From assembly GCA_949448405.1 (NCBI GenBank), contig CASTFX010000040.1, forward strand, positions 1 to 9,727: DNA of 9,727 nucleotides, written 5' to 3'. The notes below the pieces were generated by a model. That model searched no databases. It saw only the letters and a program-made list of their open reading frames with translations, and had not been told where the DNA came from. The DNA comes from an uncultured Clostridia bacterium (GTDB taxonomy: Bacteria > Bacillota > Clostridia > TANB77 > CAG-508). This document shows positions 1 to 6,428 of the stretch, piece after piece. Position 1 is the stretch's first letter; the number at the start of each line of letters is the position of its first letter. A program made the translations under genes and the position numbers.

Positions 1-1287
1 TTATTTAGTGGAGACCCTGTTTGGGTAACTGAAAGTATTGGTGGTATGGGAATTGATGGAAGAACATTAGTTACTAAGAATTCTTTCAGAATGTTACACA
101 CTCTTGAAAACTTAGGACCTGCTCCTGAACCAAATCTAACAGTTCTTTGGTCTACAAGATTACCAAGAGGCTTTAAAGATTATACAACTATGCTTTCTAT
201 TAAAACATCTTCTATTCAATATGAAAACGATGATTTAATGAGAAAATACTGGGGAGATGATTATGGAATAGCTTGTTGCGTTTCTGCTATGGAAATCGGT
301 AAACAAATGCAATTCTTTGGAGCTCGTGCAAACCTTGCTAAAACTCTTCTTTATGCTATTAATGGTGGTAGAGATGAAAAATCTGGTAAACAAATTACCC
401 CAAAATTCTCTCCAATTACTAGTGAATATTTAGACTATAATGAAGTTATGGAAAAATTCGATAATATGATGGAATATGTAGCTAAAATCTATATTAAAGC
501 TTTAAATGCTATCCATTATATGCATGATAAATATTCTTATGAAGCAATAGAAATGGCTCTTCATGATAGAAAAATTTTAAGAACTATGGCTTGTGGTATA
601 GCAGGACTTTCAGTTGTTGCTGATTCATTATCTGCAATTAAATATGCTAAAGTTAAAGTTATTAGAGATGAGACAGGTCTTGCTGTTAACTATGAAGTTG
701 AAGGTGACTTCCCTAAATATGGTAATGATGATGATAGAGTTGATGATATTGCTGTTGATATAATTAGAACTTTCCTTGGAAAACTACAAAAACATCAAAC
801 TTACAAAAAATCTAAACATACATTATCAGTTCTTACTATTACTTCTAATGTTGTTTATGGTAAAGCAACTGGTAGCACACCAGATGGAAGAAATGCAGGA
901 GAACCTTTTGGTCCTGGTGCTAACCCACTTCATGGAAGAGATGTAAATGGTGCTCTTGCTGTTATGAACACTATTGCAAAACTTCCTTATAAGTATTCTG
1001 AGGATGGTATTTCTTATACTTTCTCAATTACTCCAAAGGCTCTTGGAAAAGATGAAGATTCAAGAGTAAATAACTTAGTTAGCATGCTTGATGGTTTCTT
1101 TGCTCAGGAAGGACATCATATTAATGTTAATGTATTTGATAGATCATTACTTCTTGATGCTATGGAACATCCTGAGAAATATCCACAACTTACTATAAGA
1201 GTTTCTGGATATGCAGTTAACTTTGTAAAATTAACTCGTGAACAACAATTAGATGTTATTAATCGTACAATTCACGAAAAAATCTAA
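1..1287 (+). CDS. pflB: Pyruvate formate-lyase, C-terminal 428 residues (5' end outside window)
   Basis: Cytoplasmic glycyl-radical enzyme that cleaves pyruvate with CoA to acetyl-CoA and formate during anaerobic growth. The open frame runs from base 1, beginning LFSGDPVWVTESIGG, to a TAA at 1285-1287, so the gene starts upstream; full-length family members have about 740-760 residues. The catalytic cysteine pair is in IACCVS (visible residues 92-93, bases 274-279). The C-terminal glycyl-radical motif RVSGYAV carries its radical glycine at visible residue 403 (bases 1207-1209). Strings such as GKQMQFFGARANLAK, HYMHDKYSYEA and TMACGIAGLSV are near-identical to the classic PFL rather than to glycerol or choline lyase relatives. 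The activase gene pflA follows after a 295-base structured gap. Identification is essentially certain; nothing in the visible part is broken. Confidence 0.98.
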   Translation, partial: LFSGDPVWVTESIGGMGIDGRTLVTKNSFRMLHTLENLGPAPEPNLTVLWSTRLPRGFKDYTTMLSIKTSSIQYENDDLMRKYWGDDYGIACCVSAMEIGKQMQFFGARANLAKTLLYAINGGRDEKSGKQITPKFSPITSEYLDYNEVMEKFDNMMEYVAKIYIKALNAIHYMHDKYSYEAIEMALHDRKILRTMACGIAGLSVVADSLSAIKYAKVKVIRDETGLAVNYEVEGDFPKYGNDDDRVDDIAVDIIRTFLGKLQKHQTYKKSKHTLSVLTITSNVVYGKATGSTPDGRNAGEPFGPGANPLHGRDVNGALAVMNTIAKLPYKYSEDGISYTFSITPKALGKDEDSRVNNLVSMLDGFFAQEGHHINVNVFDRSLLLDAMEHPEKYPQLTIRVSGYAVNFVKLTREQQLDVINRTIHEKI

Positions 1288-1289
1288 TT

Positions 1290-1412
1290 AAATTAAAAAA
1301 TAAACTTCGGATTACGTCGTTAAAATGCAACTAAAAATCCTCAACATACTCCAGTATGCTTCCGGTATTTTAGTTGCATTTTGCCTAGTCCTCCTCGTTT
1401 CTTTTTTAATTT
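1290..1412. repeat. Long palindromic element downstream of pflB
   Basis: Three nested inverted repeats lie directly after the pflB stop. The outer arms 1290-1305 and 1397-1412 pair over 16 bases with one mismatch. The middle arms 1322-1336 and 1368-1382 (AAAATGCAACTAAAA and its complement) pair perfectly over 15 bases. An inner CATACT/AGTATG pair sits at 1345-1358. Between outer and middle stems are unpaired, more GC-rich segments (1306-1321 and 1383-1396). The composition differs from the surrounding DNA, and the whole looks like a dispersed repeat or a structured RNA. It could also act as a terminator or 3' stabiliser for pflB, since the outer right arm is T-rich. I do not recognise a named family. 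Confidence 0.6.
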
Positions 1413-1422
1413 TAAAATCATG

Positions 1423-1563
1423 AGAAATATTGAACTATAATTTTTTATGAAGTGACGAATGTGAGCGAAGAACCACTAAAAATTCTTATGAGATTTTATG
1501 GCAAGAGTTCACTCTTGCTGTGGAAGGATGAACAAAATATAAAAATTATAGTTCAATACTTCT
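1423..1563. repeat. Inverted-repeat element with 23-bp arms just upstream of pflA
   Basis: Arms 1423-1445 and 1541-1563 are inverted copies over 23 bases with a single mismatch; the perfect core is 18 bases (1428-1445 with 1541-1558). The 95 bases between them include a perfect hairpin GCAAGAGT/ACTCTTGC at 1501-1518 and a locally GC-richer stretch (about 1447-1472). The element ends seven bases before the pflA ribosome binding site. The size and terminal repeats resemble a MITE, but I see no clear target-site duplication. As RNA it would form one long hairpin in the pflB-pflA leader and could control processing or pflA expression. Confidence 0.55.
1515..1543 (+). promoter_or_regulatory. Weak candidate sigma-A promoter for pflA
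   Basis: TTGCTG (1515-1520) and TATAAA (1538-1543) are separated by 17 bases, about 40 bases before the pflA start. The -35 box is poor, and the -10 box overlaps the right arm of the inverted-repeat element, so folding and transcription could interact. pflA may instead be read through from pflB. Confidence 0.3.
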
Positions 1564-1582
1564 ACATAAAAAGGAGATATTT

Positions 1583-2312
1583 ATGGAAAACAATAAAAAT
1601 AAAATGTTAAGAGTTCACTCTTTTGAAAGTTTTGGCACTGTTGATGGTCCTGGAATAAGATATGTTATTTTCCTTCAAGGATGTCATTTGCGTTGTAAAT
1701 ATTGTCAAAATAGAGATACTTGGGAAGAAAAAACTGGTACTCTTTATTCAATAGATGAAGTTGTTAAACAAATTCTTAAATATCAAAATTATATCAAACC
1801 TTCTGGTGGTGGAGTTACAGTTTCTGGTGGCGAACCTTTGCTACAGACTAAAGTTTTAATTTCATTATTTGAAGAATTAAAAAAGTATGGAATTCATACA
1901 GCAATAGATACTTCTGGAATGTTTAGTTTAACAGATAATGTAAAAAAACTTATTGACTTAACAGATTTATTTTTACTTGATATTAAACATATAGTTCCTC
2001 AAAAATCTAAGGAACTTGTTGGCTTTTCTAATGAACTTGAAATTGCTTTTGCTAAATATTTAAGTGATATTCGGAAAACCTATATGGATAAGACAAGTTC
2101 TTGTTCCTGGATATACAGATAGTGAAGAAGATTTACTTAAACTAAAAGAATTTATCTCAAGTTTAAAAACTGTTCAAAAAGTCGAAGTTCTTCCATATCA
2201 TGACCTTGGTAAGTTTAAATGGGAAAATCTAGGTCTAAGGTATCCTTTATCTGATGTTAAATCTGCAACAACAGAAGACTTTGAAAGAGCTAAAAAGATA
2301 CTTGGAATATGA
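1583..2312 (+). CDS. pflA: Pyruvate formate-lyase activating enzyme, interrupted by a +1 frame break
   Basis: Radical-SAM activase that uses a 4Fe-4S cluster and S-adenosylmethionine to place the glycyl radical on PflB. The start ATG has AAGGAG six bases upstream (1571-1576). The cluster motif CHLRCKYC gives Cys34, Cys38 and Cys41, and the SAM-binding GGEP is at residues 82-85. The first frame codes 163 normal residues up to SDI (2069-2071), then meets CGG (2072-2074) and ends at a TAG (2120-2122) after 15 unrelated residues. Skipping one base and reading GGA at 2073-2075 continues as GKPIWIRQVLVPGYTD and then VEVLPYH, as expected for the family, to a TGA at 2310-2312. The joined product is 242 residues, close to the 246 of E. 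coli PflA. The cause could be recoding, mutation or sequence error. Identity is certain; functional status is open. Confidence 0.93.
2069..2075 (+). other. Candidate +1 recoding site (ATT CGG A) in pflA
   Basis: In the zero frame the sequence reads ATT CGG AAA. In the restored frame it reads ATT, one skipped base, then GGA AAA CCT. CGG is otherwise absent as an in-frame codon in this window except at the equivalent site in the HD phosphohydrolase gene. No homopolymer longer than four bases is present that would easily explain a slip. Confidence 0.5.
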
Positions 2313-2319
2313 TAATACG

Positions 2320-2357
2320 AAAAGATACACCTCTTATTATTTTAAGGTGTATCTTTT
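2320..2357. terminator. Bidirectional intrinsic terminator between pflA and glmU
   Basis: A perfect 13-bp stem, AAAAGATACACCT (2320-2332) with its complement (2345-2357), encloses a 12-base loop. It is followed by a T-run on the plus strand and preceded by an A-run that serves the minus strand. It lies 7 bases after the pflA stop and 3 bases from the glmU stop, as expected between convergent genes. Confidence 0.9.
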
Positions 2358-2360
2358 TTA

Positions 2361-3626
2361 TTAATCCTTTTTATTCCATCCTTCTTTATTGATTTGTCTT
2401 TCTCTTGCTATACTTAAACTATCACTTGGAACATCTTCTGTTATTGTTGAGCCTGCTGCAATTAGCACATTATCTCCTACTTTTACTGGTGCAACAAAGT
2501 TTACATTTGAACCAACAAAAGCATTGTTTCCTATTATAGTTTTGCTCTTTTTGAAGCCATCATAATTGCATGTTATTGTTCCACAACCTATATTTGTTTT
2601 GCTTCCTATTTCACAATCTCCCATATATGATAAGTGTGGTACTTTAGTTCCTTCTCCTATTATTGCTTTTTTTAGCTCTACAAAGCTTCCTACTTTTACA
2701 TTGTTTGCAAGCTTTGTACCTTCTCTTATATACGCATTTGGACCTATTTCACAGTTTTCTCCAATTACTACTCCTGATTTTATTGTTGTATTTGGATGTA
2801 TAACTGTATCTACTCCAATTTCTACGTCGTCATAAATATATGTGTTATTTATATCTTCTATTGTTACACCTTTTTTCATGTGTTCTTGATTTATACGGAC
2901 TCTAAGAATTCTTGTAAGCATTTCTAATTGTGCTCTGTCATTTACTCCAAGTATTTCTGTATTATCTTCTACTATAATCGCTCCTGTCTTTAGACCTTTG
3001 TTGTTCATTATATTTATTACATCTGTTAAGTAATATTCTCCTTGTGCGTTATTTGGAGTTAATTCTTCTAATGCAAGTATTAGTTCTTCTATATCGAAAC
3101 AGTATATTCCTGCATTTATTTCTCTTATTTCTTTTTCTTTCTTACTTGCATCTTTTTCCTCAACTATTGCACTAACATTTCCTCCAATATCTCTTACTAC
3201 TCTTCCGTAACCTGTTGGGTTATCATATATTGCAGTTAATATTGTTGCATATTCTCTATCTTTTACACTCTTTGTTATAAGTTTTTTTATAGTTTCTGTT
3301 CTTGTTATTGGAACATCTCCTGAAAGTATTATTACTTTTCCTTTTCTTCCTTTTAAATATGGTATGGCTTGCATTACTGTATGACCTGTTCCAAGTAGTT
3401 CATCTTGGTAAGCATATTGTACACTATCTCCAAGTACTGCTTGAACTTCTTCTCTTTTATGTCCTACTACTGTAACTATATCTTTTATTCCAGATTTTCT
3501 AGCTGTCTCAACTACTCTTGTAATTAACTCTTTTCCGTATATTTTATGTACAACTTTTGACTTATTTGTCTTCATTCTTGTACCTTTTCCAGCTGCTAGA
3601 ATAACTGCTATTACATCCTTTTCCAT
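2361..3626 (-). CDS. glmU: Bifunctional GlcNAc-1-P uridyltransferase / GlcN-1-P acetyltransferase, with a shortened beta-helix
   Basis: Makes UDP-N-acetylglucosamine for peptidoglycan in the cytoplasm. The N-terminal nucleotidyltransferase domain (about residues 1-230) has LAAGKGTRMK (10-19), LSGDVP (101-106), NAQGEYYLTD and LGVND. The C-terminal left-handed beta-helix has hexapeptide repeats and the acetyltransferase residues: Arg301, Lys319/Lys320, His331 in PHLSYMGD, CNYDG (353-357) and Arg408. It is 421 residues against about 456 in E. coli. Much of the deficit is internal: GENCEIGP runs straight into NAYIREG, where E. coli has about 17 more residues (one helix turn) and B. subtilis about two turns. 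Catalytic residues are kept, so it is probably functional. The ATG has GAGGAGG upstream. The neighbour usually found beside glmU, prs, is not next to it. Confidence 0.97.
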   Translation of the reverse strand: MEKDVIAVILAAGKGTRMKTNKSKVVHKIYGKELITRVVETARKSGIKDIVTVVGHKREEVQAVLGDSVQYAYQDELLGTGHTVMQAIPYLKGRKGKVIILSGDVPITRTETIKKLITKSVKDREYATILTAIYDNPTGYGRVVRDIGGNVSAIVEEKDASKKEKEIREINAGIYCFDIEELILALEELTPNNAQGEYYLTDVINIMNNKGLKTGAIIVEDNTEILGVNDRAQLEMLTRILRVRINQEHMKKGVTIEDINNTYIYDDVEIGVDTVIHPNTTIKSGVVIGENCEIGPNAYIREGTKLANNVKVGSFVELKKAIIGEGTKVPHLSYMGDCEIGSKTNIGCGTITCNYDGFKKSKTIIGNNAFVGSNVNFVAPVKVGDNVLIAAGSTITEDVPSDSLSIARERQINKEGWNKKD

Positions 3627-3640
3627 ATTTTATCCTCCTC

Positions 3641-3663
3641 TTACTGATATTTTGTATCAGTAA
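3641..3663 (-). promoter_or_regulatory. Perfect 9-bp hairpin directly upstream of the glmU ribosome binding site
   Basis: TTACTGATA (3641-3649) and TATCAGTAA (3655-3663) pair perfectly around a 5-base loop, immediately before GAGGAGG of glmU. A TATAAT-like box lies at 3665-3670 on the same strand without a clear -35. If it is used, the transcript would begin within this dyad. The dyad could be a 5' stabilising hairpin or an operator. It is not a good terminator because no T-run follows it on the minus strand. Confidence 0.45.
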
Positions 3664-3690
3664 TATTATATGTTTGACCTTACTTTATGT

Positions 3691-4023
3691 TTACTGCTCA
3701 TTCCATCTTGATATTTTAATATTCTTGTATATATCTAATATTTGAGAATATTTCTGATATTCTTCTTCCCAAAGCAAATCTGGAACTTTATCAAAAGCAC
3801 TAAATACTTTTTCGGCCTCCATTAAAAAAACTATTTGTTGATTTTGACTCATATTATTATATCTCTTTGATACTTCATATAAATTATCTAGTATCTCATT
3901 TGCTTGTATAAAATCCATAAAGTCTTTTATTTTCATTCCCGCTGCTCTTATTTGCATTATGGCAAATACTATTAATCCGATTATTATGAGTACTAATAAG
4001 CATATTAATTGTACTATTTCCAC
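3691..4023 (-). CDS. Small protein with one N-terminal membrane segment, unknown function
   Basis: A 110-residue protein that I do not recognise. Residues 4-24 (VQLICLLVLIIIGLIVFAIMQ) form a membrane anchor, followed by RAAGMKIK, so the rest is predicted to be cytoplasmic. Residues 32-110 are charged and mostly helical, with several aromatic residues (YEVSKRYNNM, LLWEEEYQKY), and contain no cysteine or metal motif. The start is GTG at 4021-4023, chosen because AGGAGA lies eight bases upstream and no ATG precedes the hydrophobic segment. It has its own well-formed promoter (4078-4106) and lies between the HD phosphohydrolase and glmU, 64 bases from glmU, so it may be co-transcribed with glmU. 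A role at the membrane is only an inference from the anchor. Confidence 0.8.
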   Translation of the reverse strand: MEIVQLICLLVLIIIGLIVFAIMQIRAAGMKIKDFMDFIQANEILDNLYEVSKRYNNMSQNQQIVFLMEAEKVFSAFDKVPDLLWEEEYQKYSQILDIYKNIKISRWNEQ

Positions 4024-4077
4024 TTAAATTATCTCCTATTTTTTTACTTTTGTATTTCAATAATTTTTCGCATTTGT

Positions 4078-4106
4078 ATTGTAACATACTTCTAGTTTTT
4101 TTGCAA
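4078..4106 (-). promoter_or_regulatory. Sigma-A type promoter for the small membrane protein (and perhaps glmU)
   Basis: On the minus strand, TTGCAA (4101-4106) and TACAAT (4078-4083) are separated by exactly 17 bases. The predicted start lies about 50 bases before the GTG start codon. This is one of the clearest promoter matches in the window. Confidence 0.6.
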
Positions 4107-4112
4107 GATATG

Positions 4113-5265
4113 TCAAATATTGAAATTTTTTAGGTTATTTTCGCACTCTTTTAAGAAAAATTTATCGGTTTGTCCTGAAATATAATCTAATATAATTCTC
4201 TTTATATCTGTAGTTTCTTTATATTTATCAGACTTATTATTTACAAAACTAAATAATAACTGATCACTTTCTGACATATTATCATCTATTTCTATCTTCT
4301 TTCTATTATCTAACTTTTCTAAGTAATATTCAAATAAATCATAAAATGCCTTTTCTATAATTTCTAAGTTTTTAGTTGCTTCTTTTGAATCATATATGTT
4401 TTCGTAGTTCCATTTTTTTAATTTTATTAGACTTTCAAATACTTCTTTAGAAAACTGTAAATATGGCTTGTCTATACTATTTATTATAACGTCCATTATT
4501 AGGTTATTTACAATTTGCGCATTTGTATTTCCGAGTACATCCGTAATTTCATTTGGTATATCTTCTCTTTTTATTGTTCCAACTATAATAGCATCTTCTA
4601 TATCTCTTCCAATATATGCAATAATATCTGATAGCCTTACGACACATCCTTCTAATGTCATTGGCTTTATCTTTTTACTATATCCTTCTTCTGTAAATAC
4701 TTTTTCTAATTCTTCTAGAAATTGTTCCTTTGTCTTGTTTTGTATTACTTCATATTTGTTTAAAAGTATTTCTCCATTATGTGCAAGTATTCCGGTCTAA
4801 TGTTTGAACAGTTACATTTAGATTTTCTAAATCTTTTAGCATTTTTACACTTTGTGCATTATGACAAAAATATCCGATATTCTCTCTTCTTGCGATTTTA
4901 TCTAAGAATCTTTCTCCTGCATGTCCAAATGGAGCATGACCTACATCATGTCCTAATGCTATTGCTTCTATTAAATCTTCATTTAGCTTAAGTGCTCTTC
5001 CTATAGTTCTTGCTACCTTTGAAACTAATTGCACATGTAGTACTCTATGAGTTATATGGTCATTTTCTATGAATGCATATACTTGTGTCTTATCAATATA
5101 TCTTGTATATGCTTGTGAATGTATTATTTTGTCTATATCTCTGAAAAATACTGGTCTTATATCTCCTACTTCTTCATTTATTTTTATTCCATCTTGTGAT
5201 TTACAGGCATATTTTGAAAATAATTTTTCATTTGTTAGCATAATTTCTTTTATATCTTTTGACAA
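4113..5265 (-). CDS. dNTPase-like HD-domain phosphohydrolase, interrupted by a +1 frame break
   Basis: Resembles deoxyguanosinetriphosphate triphosphohydrolase-like proteins, which remove triphosphate from dNTPs. The first frame has DIRPVFFRDIDKIIHSQAYTR and KTQV, the metal ligands His77 (THRVLH) and His106-Asp107 (GHDVGHAPFGHAGE), and reaches QTLD at residue 157. It then meets CGG (4792-4794) and stops at TAA (4777-4779) five codons later. Skipping one base to read GGA (4791-4793) continues as GILAHNGE and then RLSDIIAYIGRDIEDA, which holds the last metal ligand Asp213, to a TGA at 4113-4115. The joined product is 383 residues. The zero-frame product would lack Asp213. The start is taken as TTG (5263-5265), because GGAG lies seven bases before it inside the end of scpB; ATG at 5239-5241 is an alternative but has no binding site. 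It is two bases from the scpB stop, so the genes form one operon. Confidence 0.9.
4791..4797 (-). other. Candidate +1 recoding site (GAC CGG A) in the HD phosphohydrolase gene
   Basis: The zero frame reads GAC CGG AAT; the restored frame reads GAC, one skipped base, then GGA ATA CTT. The restored residues LDGILAHNGE match the conserved HD-protein motif, with Gly as the expected residue. This is the same CGG-A context and the same direction of shift as in pflA. Confidence 0.5.
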
Positions 5266-5267
5266 AA

Positions 5268-5858
5268 CTACTCTCCATCTCCTTTTTCTTCTTTTTGATT
5301 TTCTATTACAACTTCATCTATTACTATTTGTTTATTTTCATCTACTTTGTATTTTGGAAGTTCTGGAAGGTCTTTTAATGTGTTTAGTCCAAATTTCTTT
5401 AGAAATTCTTCTGTTACTCTATATGCTATAGGTTTTCCTGGAATGTCTAACTTTCCTGCTTCTTCAATTAGATTATGCTCTAATAATCTATAAATTGAAG
5501 CATCTGAACTTACCCCTCTTATATTTTCTATCTCTGCTCTTGTTATTTTAGGGTTATATGCAATTATTGCAAGTACTTCAAGTGCTGCTTGTGATAAACT
5601 AAGCTTTGCTCTTTTGTCTATTACTGAGTAAATATACTCATGATAGTCTTTTTTACTAGATAAAGTATACCCATTATTTACAAAAACTATCTCTATTCCT
5701 CTATTTTGCTGTTTGTATTCTTCTATCATTTCTTCTATAATTCCTGCTATTTCTTGTTTATCCATTTCTAAGTTTAATGCTAACTCATCTAGAGTAATCA
5801 CTTTACCACTTGCAAATAGTATTGCTTCAATTATTCCTTTTATTTTGTCATTTTCCAT
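5268..5858 (-). CDS. scpB: Segregation and condensation protein B
   Basis: ScpB is the dimeric winged-helix (kleisin-binding) subunit of the Smc-ScpA-ScpB condensin that organises the nucleoid. The 196-residue product has the family hallmarks: IKGIIEAILFASGKVITLDELA at the N terminus, LSLSQAALEVLAIIAYNPKITRAEIENIRGV, SIYRLLEHNLIEEAGKLDIPGKPIAYRVTEEFLKKFGL, and an acidic tail. The start is ATG 5856-5858 because AAGGAGG lies just upstream; an in-frame ATG ten codons earlier would initiate inside the promoter and terminator region and has no binding site. The scpA gene that commonly precedes scpB is not adjacent. The HD phosphohydrolase starts two bases after its stop, so the two are translated from one message. 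Confidence 0.96.
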   Translation of the reverse strand: MENDKIKGIIEAILFASGKVITLDELALNLEMDKQEIAGIIEEMIEEYKQQNRGIEIVFVNNGYTLSSKKDYHEYIYSVIDKRAKLSLSQAALEVLAIIAYNPKITRAEIENIRGVSSDASIYRLLEHNLIEEAGKLDIPGKPIAYRVTEEFLKKFGLNTLKDLPELPKYKVDENKQIVIDEVVIENQKEEKGDGE

Positions 5859-5883
5859 TATATCCTCCTTGGCTATAAAAATA

Positions 5884-5920
5884 AGCAAATGTATTATATC
5901 ACATTTTTAATACATTTGCT
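5884..5920 (-). terminator. Terminator of the 6572-5931 transcript, overlapping the scpB promoter
   Basis: AGCAAATGTATTA (5884-5896) and its complement (5908-5920) form a perfect 13-bp stem with an 11-base loop. It lies 10 bases past the stop at 5931. On the minus strand it is followed by TATTTTTAT, a moderate T-run. The stem is AT-rich, so termination may be leaky. Confidence 0.6.
5893..5901 (-). promoter_or_regulatory. Extended -10 promoter for scpB and the HD phosphohydrolase
   Basis: On the minus strand TGATATAAT (5893-5901) is a perfect -10 box with an upstream TG, lying about 35 bases before the scpB start. No strong -35 box is present, as is usual for extended -10 promoters. It sits inside the terminator hairpin of the preceding unit. 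Confidence 0.5.
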
Positions 5921-5930
5921 AAAATTATTT

Positions 5931-6419
5931 TTAATATCCTAACTCATCTAATATACCTTTTACTTCGTCTTTATATTGTTTATCTACATTTACATATATA
6001 ACTGTATTGTCTATTCTTGATAATACCCTATACTTATTATCAGTAGACAATGTATATACTGAATAGTTTTTTAAATTAACATTTGTTTCAGTTACTATGT
6101 TTCCTTTTCTTTCTTCAAATACCTGCTTATTTAGGTTAAAAAAGCTTGATGCATACTCACTATCTAAGATTTCGTAAAATTCTATTTGATATGTGTAATC
6201 TTTGTTTGCTGCAATATATGATTTATTTATATATCCATATTCTGCAAATTGTTCTGATGCATCTCCTATGATATATTCTTTTTCTTCCATTTTATTCTTA
6301 AAATCTTCTGCTGTTATTGGTGTTTTATTTTTGGCAAATGCAAACATTAGTACTGTACCTAAAACTACTACTGCTATAATAACGGATATAATAATTGCAA
6401 TTTTAGTTATCTTTTTCAT
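5931..6419 (-). CDS. Membrane-anchored extracytoplasmic protein, unknown function
   Basis: A 162-residue protein that I cannot assign to a named family. It begins MKKITK and has a hydrophobic segment at residues 7-29, giving a signal anchor or uncleaved signal peptide; there is no lipobox cysteine. The rest (about residues 31-162) is predicted to lie outside the cell. It is a soluble domain with TAEDFKNKMEEKEYIIGD, a central YQIEFYEILDSEYASSFFNLNKQ part and a final NTVIYVNVDKQYKDEVKGILDELGY, an alternating alpha/beta pattern without cysteines. Its TAAGGAGG binding site overlaps the stop codon of the 47-residue membrane peptide gene nine bases upstream, so the two are co-transcribed and translationally linked. 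A terminator follows directly. Confidence 0.85.
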   Translation of the reverse strand: MKKITKIAIIISVIIAVVVLGTVLMFAFAKNKTPITAEDFKNKMEEKEYIIGDASEQFAEYGYINKSYIAANKDYTYQIEFYEILDSEYASSFFNLNKQVFEERKGNIVTETNVNLKNYSVYTLSTDNKYRVLSRIDNTVIYVNVDKQYKDEVKGILDELGY

Positions 6420-6428
6420 TTTTCCTCC

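Noticed and set aside
1290..1563. CRISPR array in the pflB-pflA gap
   Set aside because: The repeats are inverted, not direct and regularly spaced, and no cas gene is present.
2072..2074. Simple reassignment of CGG to another amino acid
   Set aside because: Reassignment alone cannot explain the data, because the reading frame also changes at both sites.
2064..2312. A separate gene starting at GTG 2064 for the second half of pflA
   Set aside because: There is no ribosome binding site, and the product is the exact continuation of PflA, so it is the second part of one gene.
2566..2835. Open frame on the plus strand inside glmU
   Set aside because: It is antisense to the well-supported glmU, has repetitive low-complexity content created by the hexapeptide repeats, and has no ribosome binding site.
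4095..4116. TTGACA-like box at 4111-4116 on the minus strand
   Set aside because: No -10 box occurs at the right spacing; the TTGCAA/TACAAT pair just downstream fits exactly.
4113..4661. A separate gene starting at ATG 4661 for the second half of the HD protein
   Set aside because: Homology continues upstream of that ATG to the frame break, and no binding site precedes it.
4468..5431. Several plus-strand open frames across the HD phosphohydrolase and scpB
   Set aside because: They are antisense shadows rich in Leu, Ile, Ser and Phe, as expected opposite AT-rich genes.
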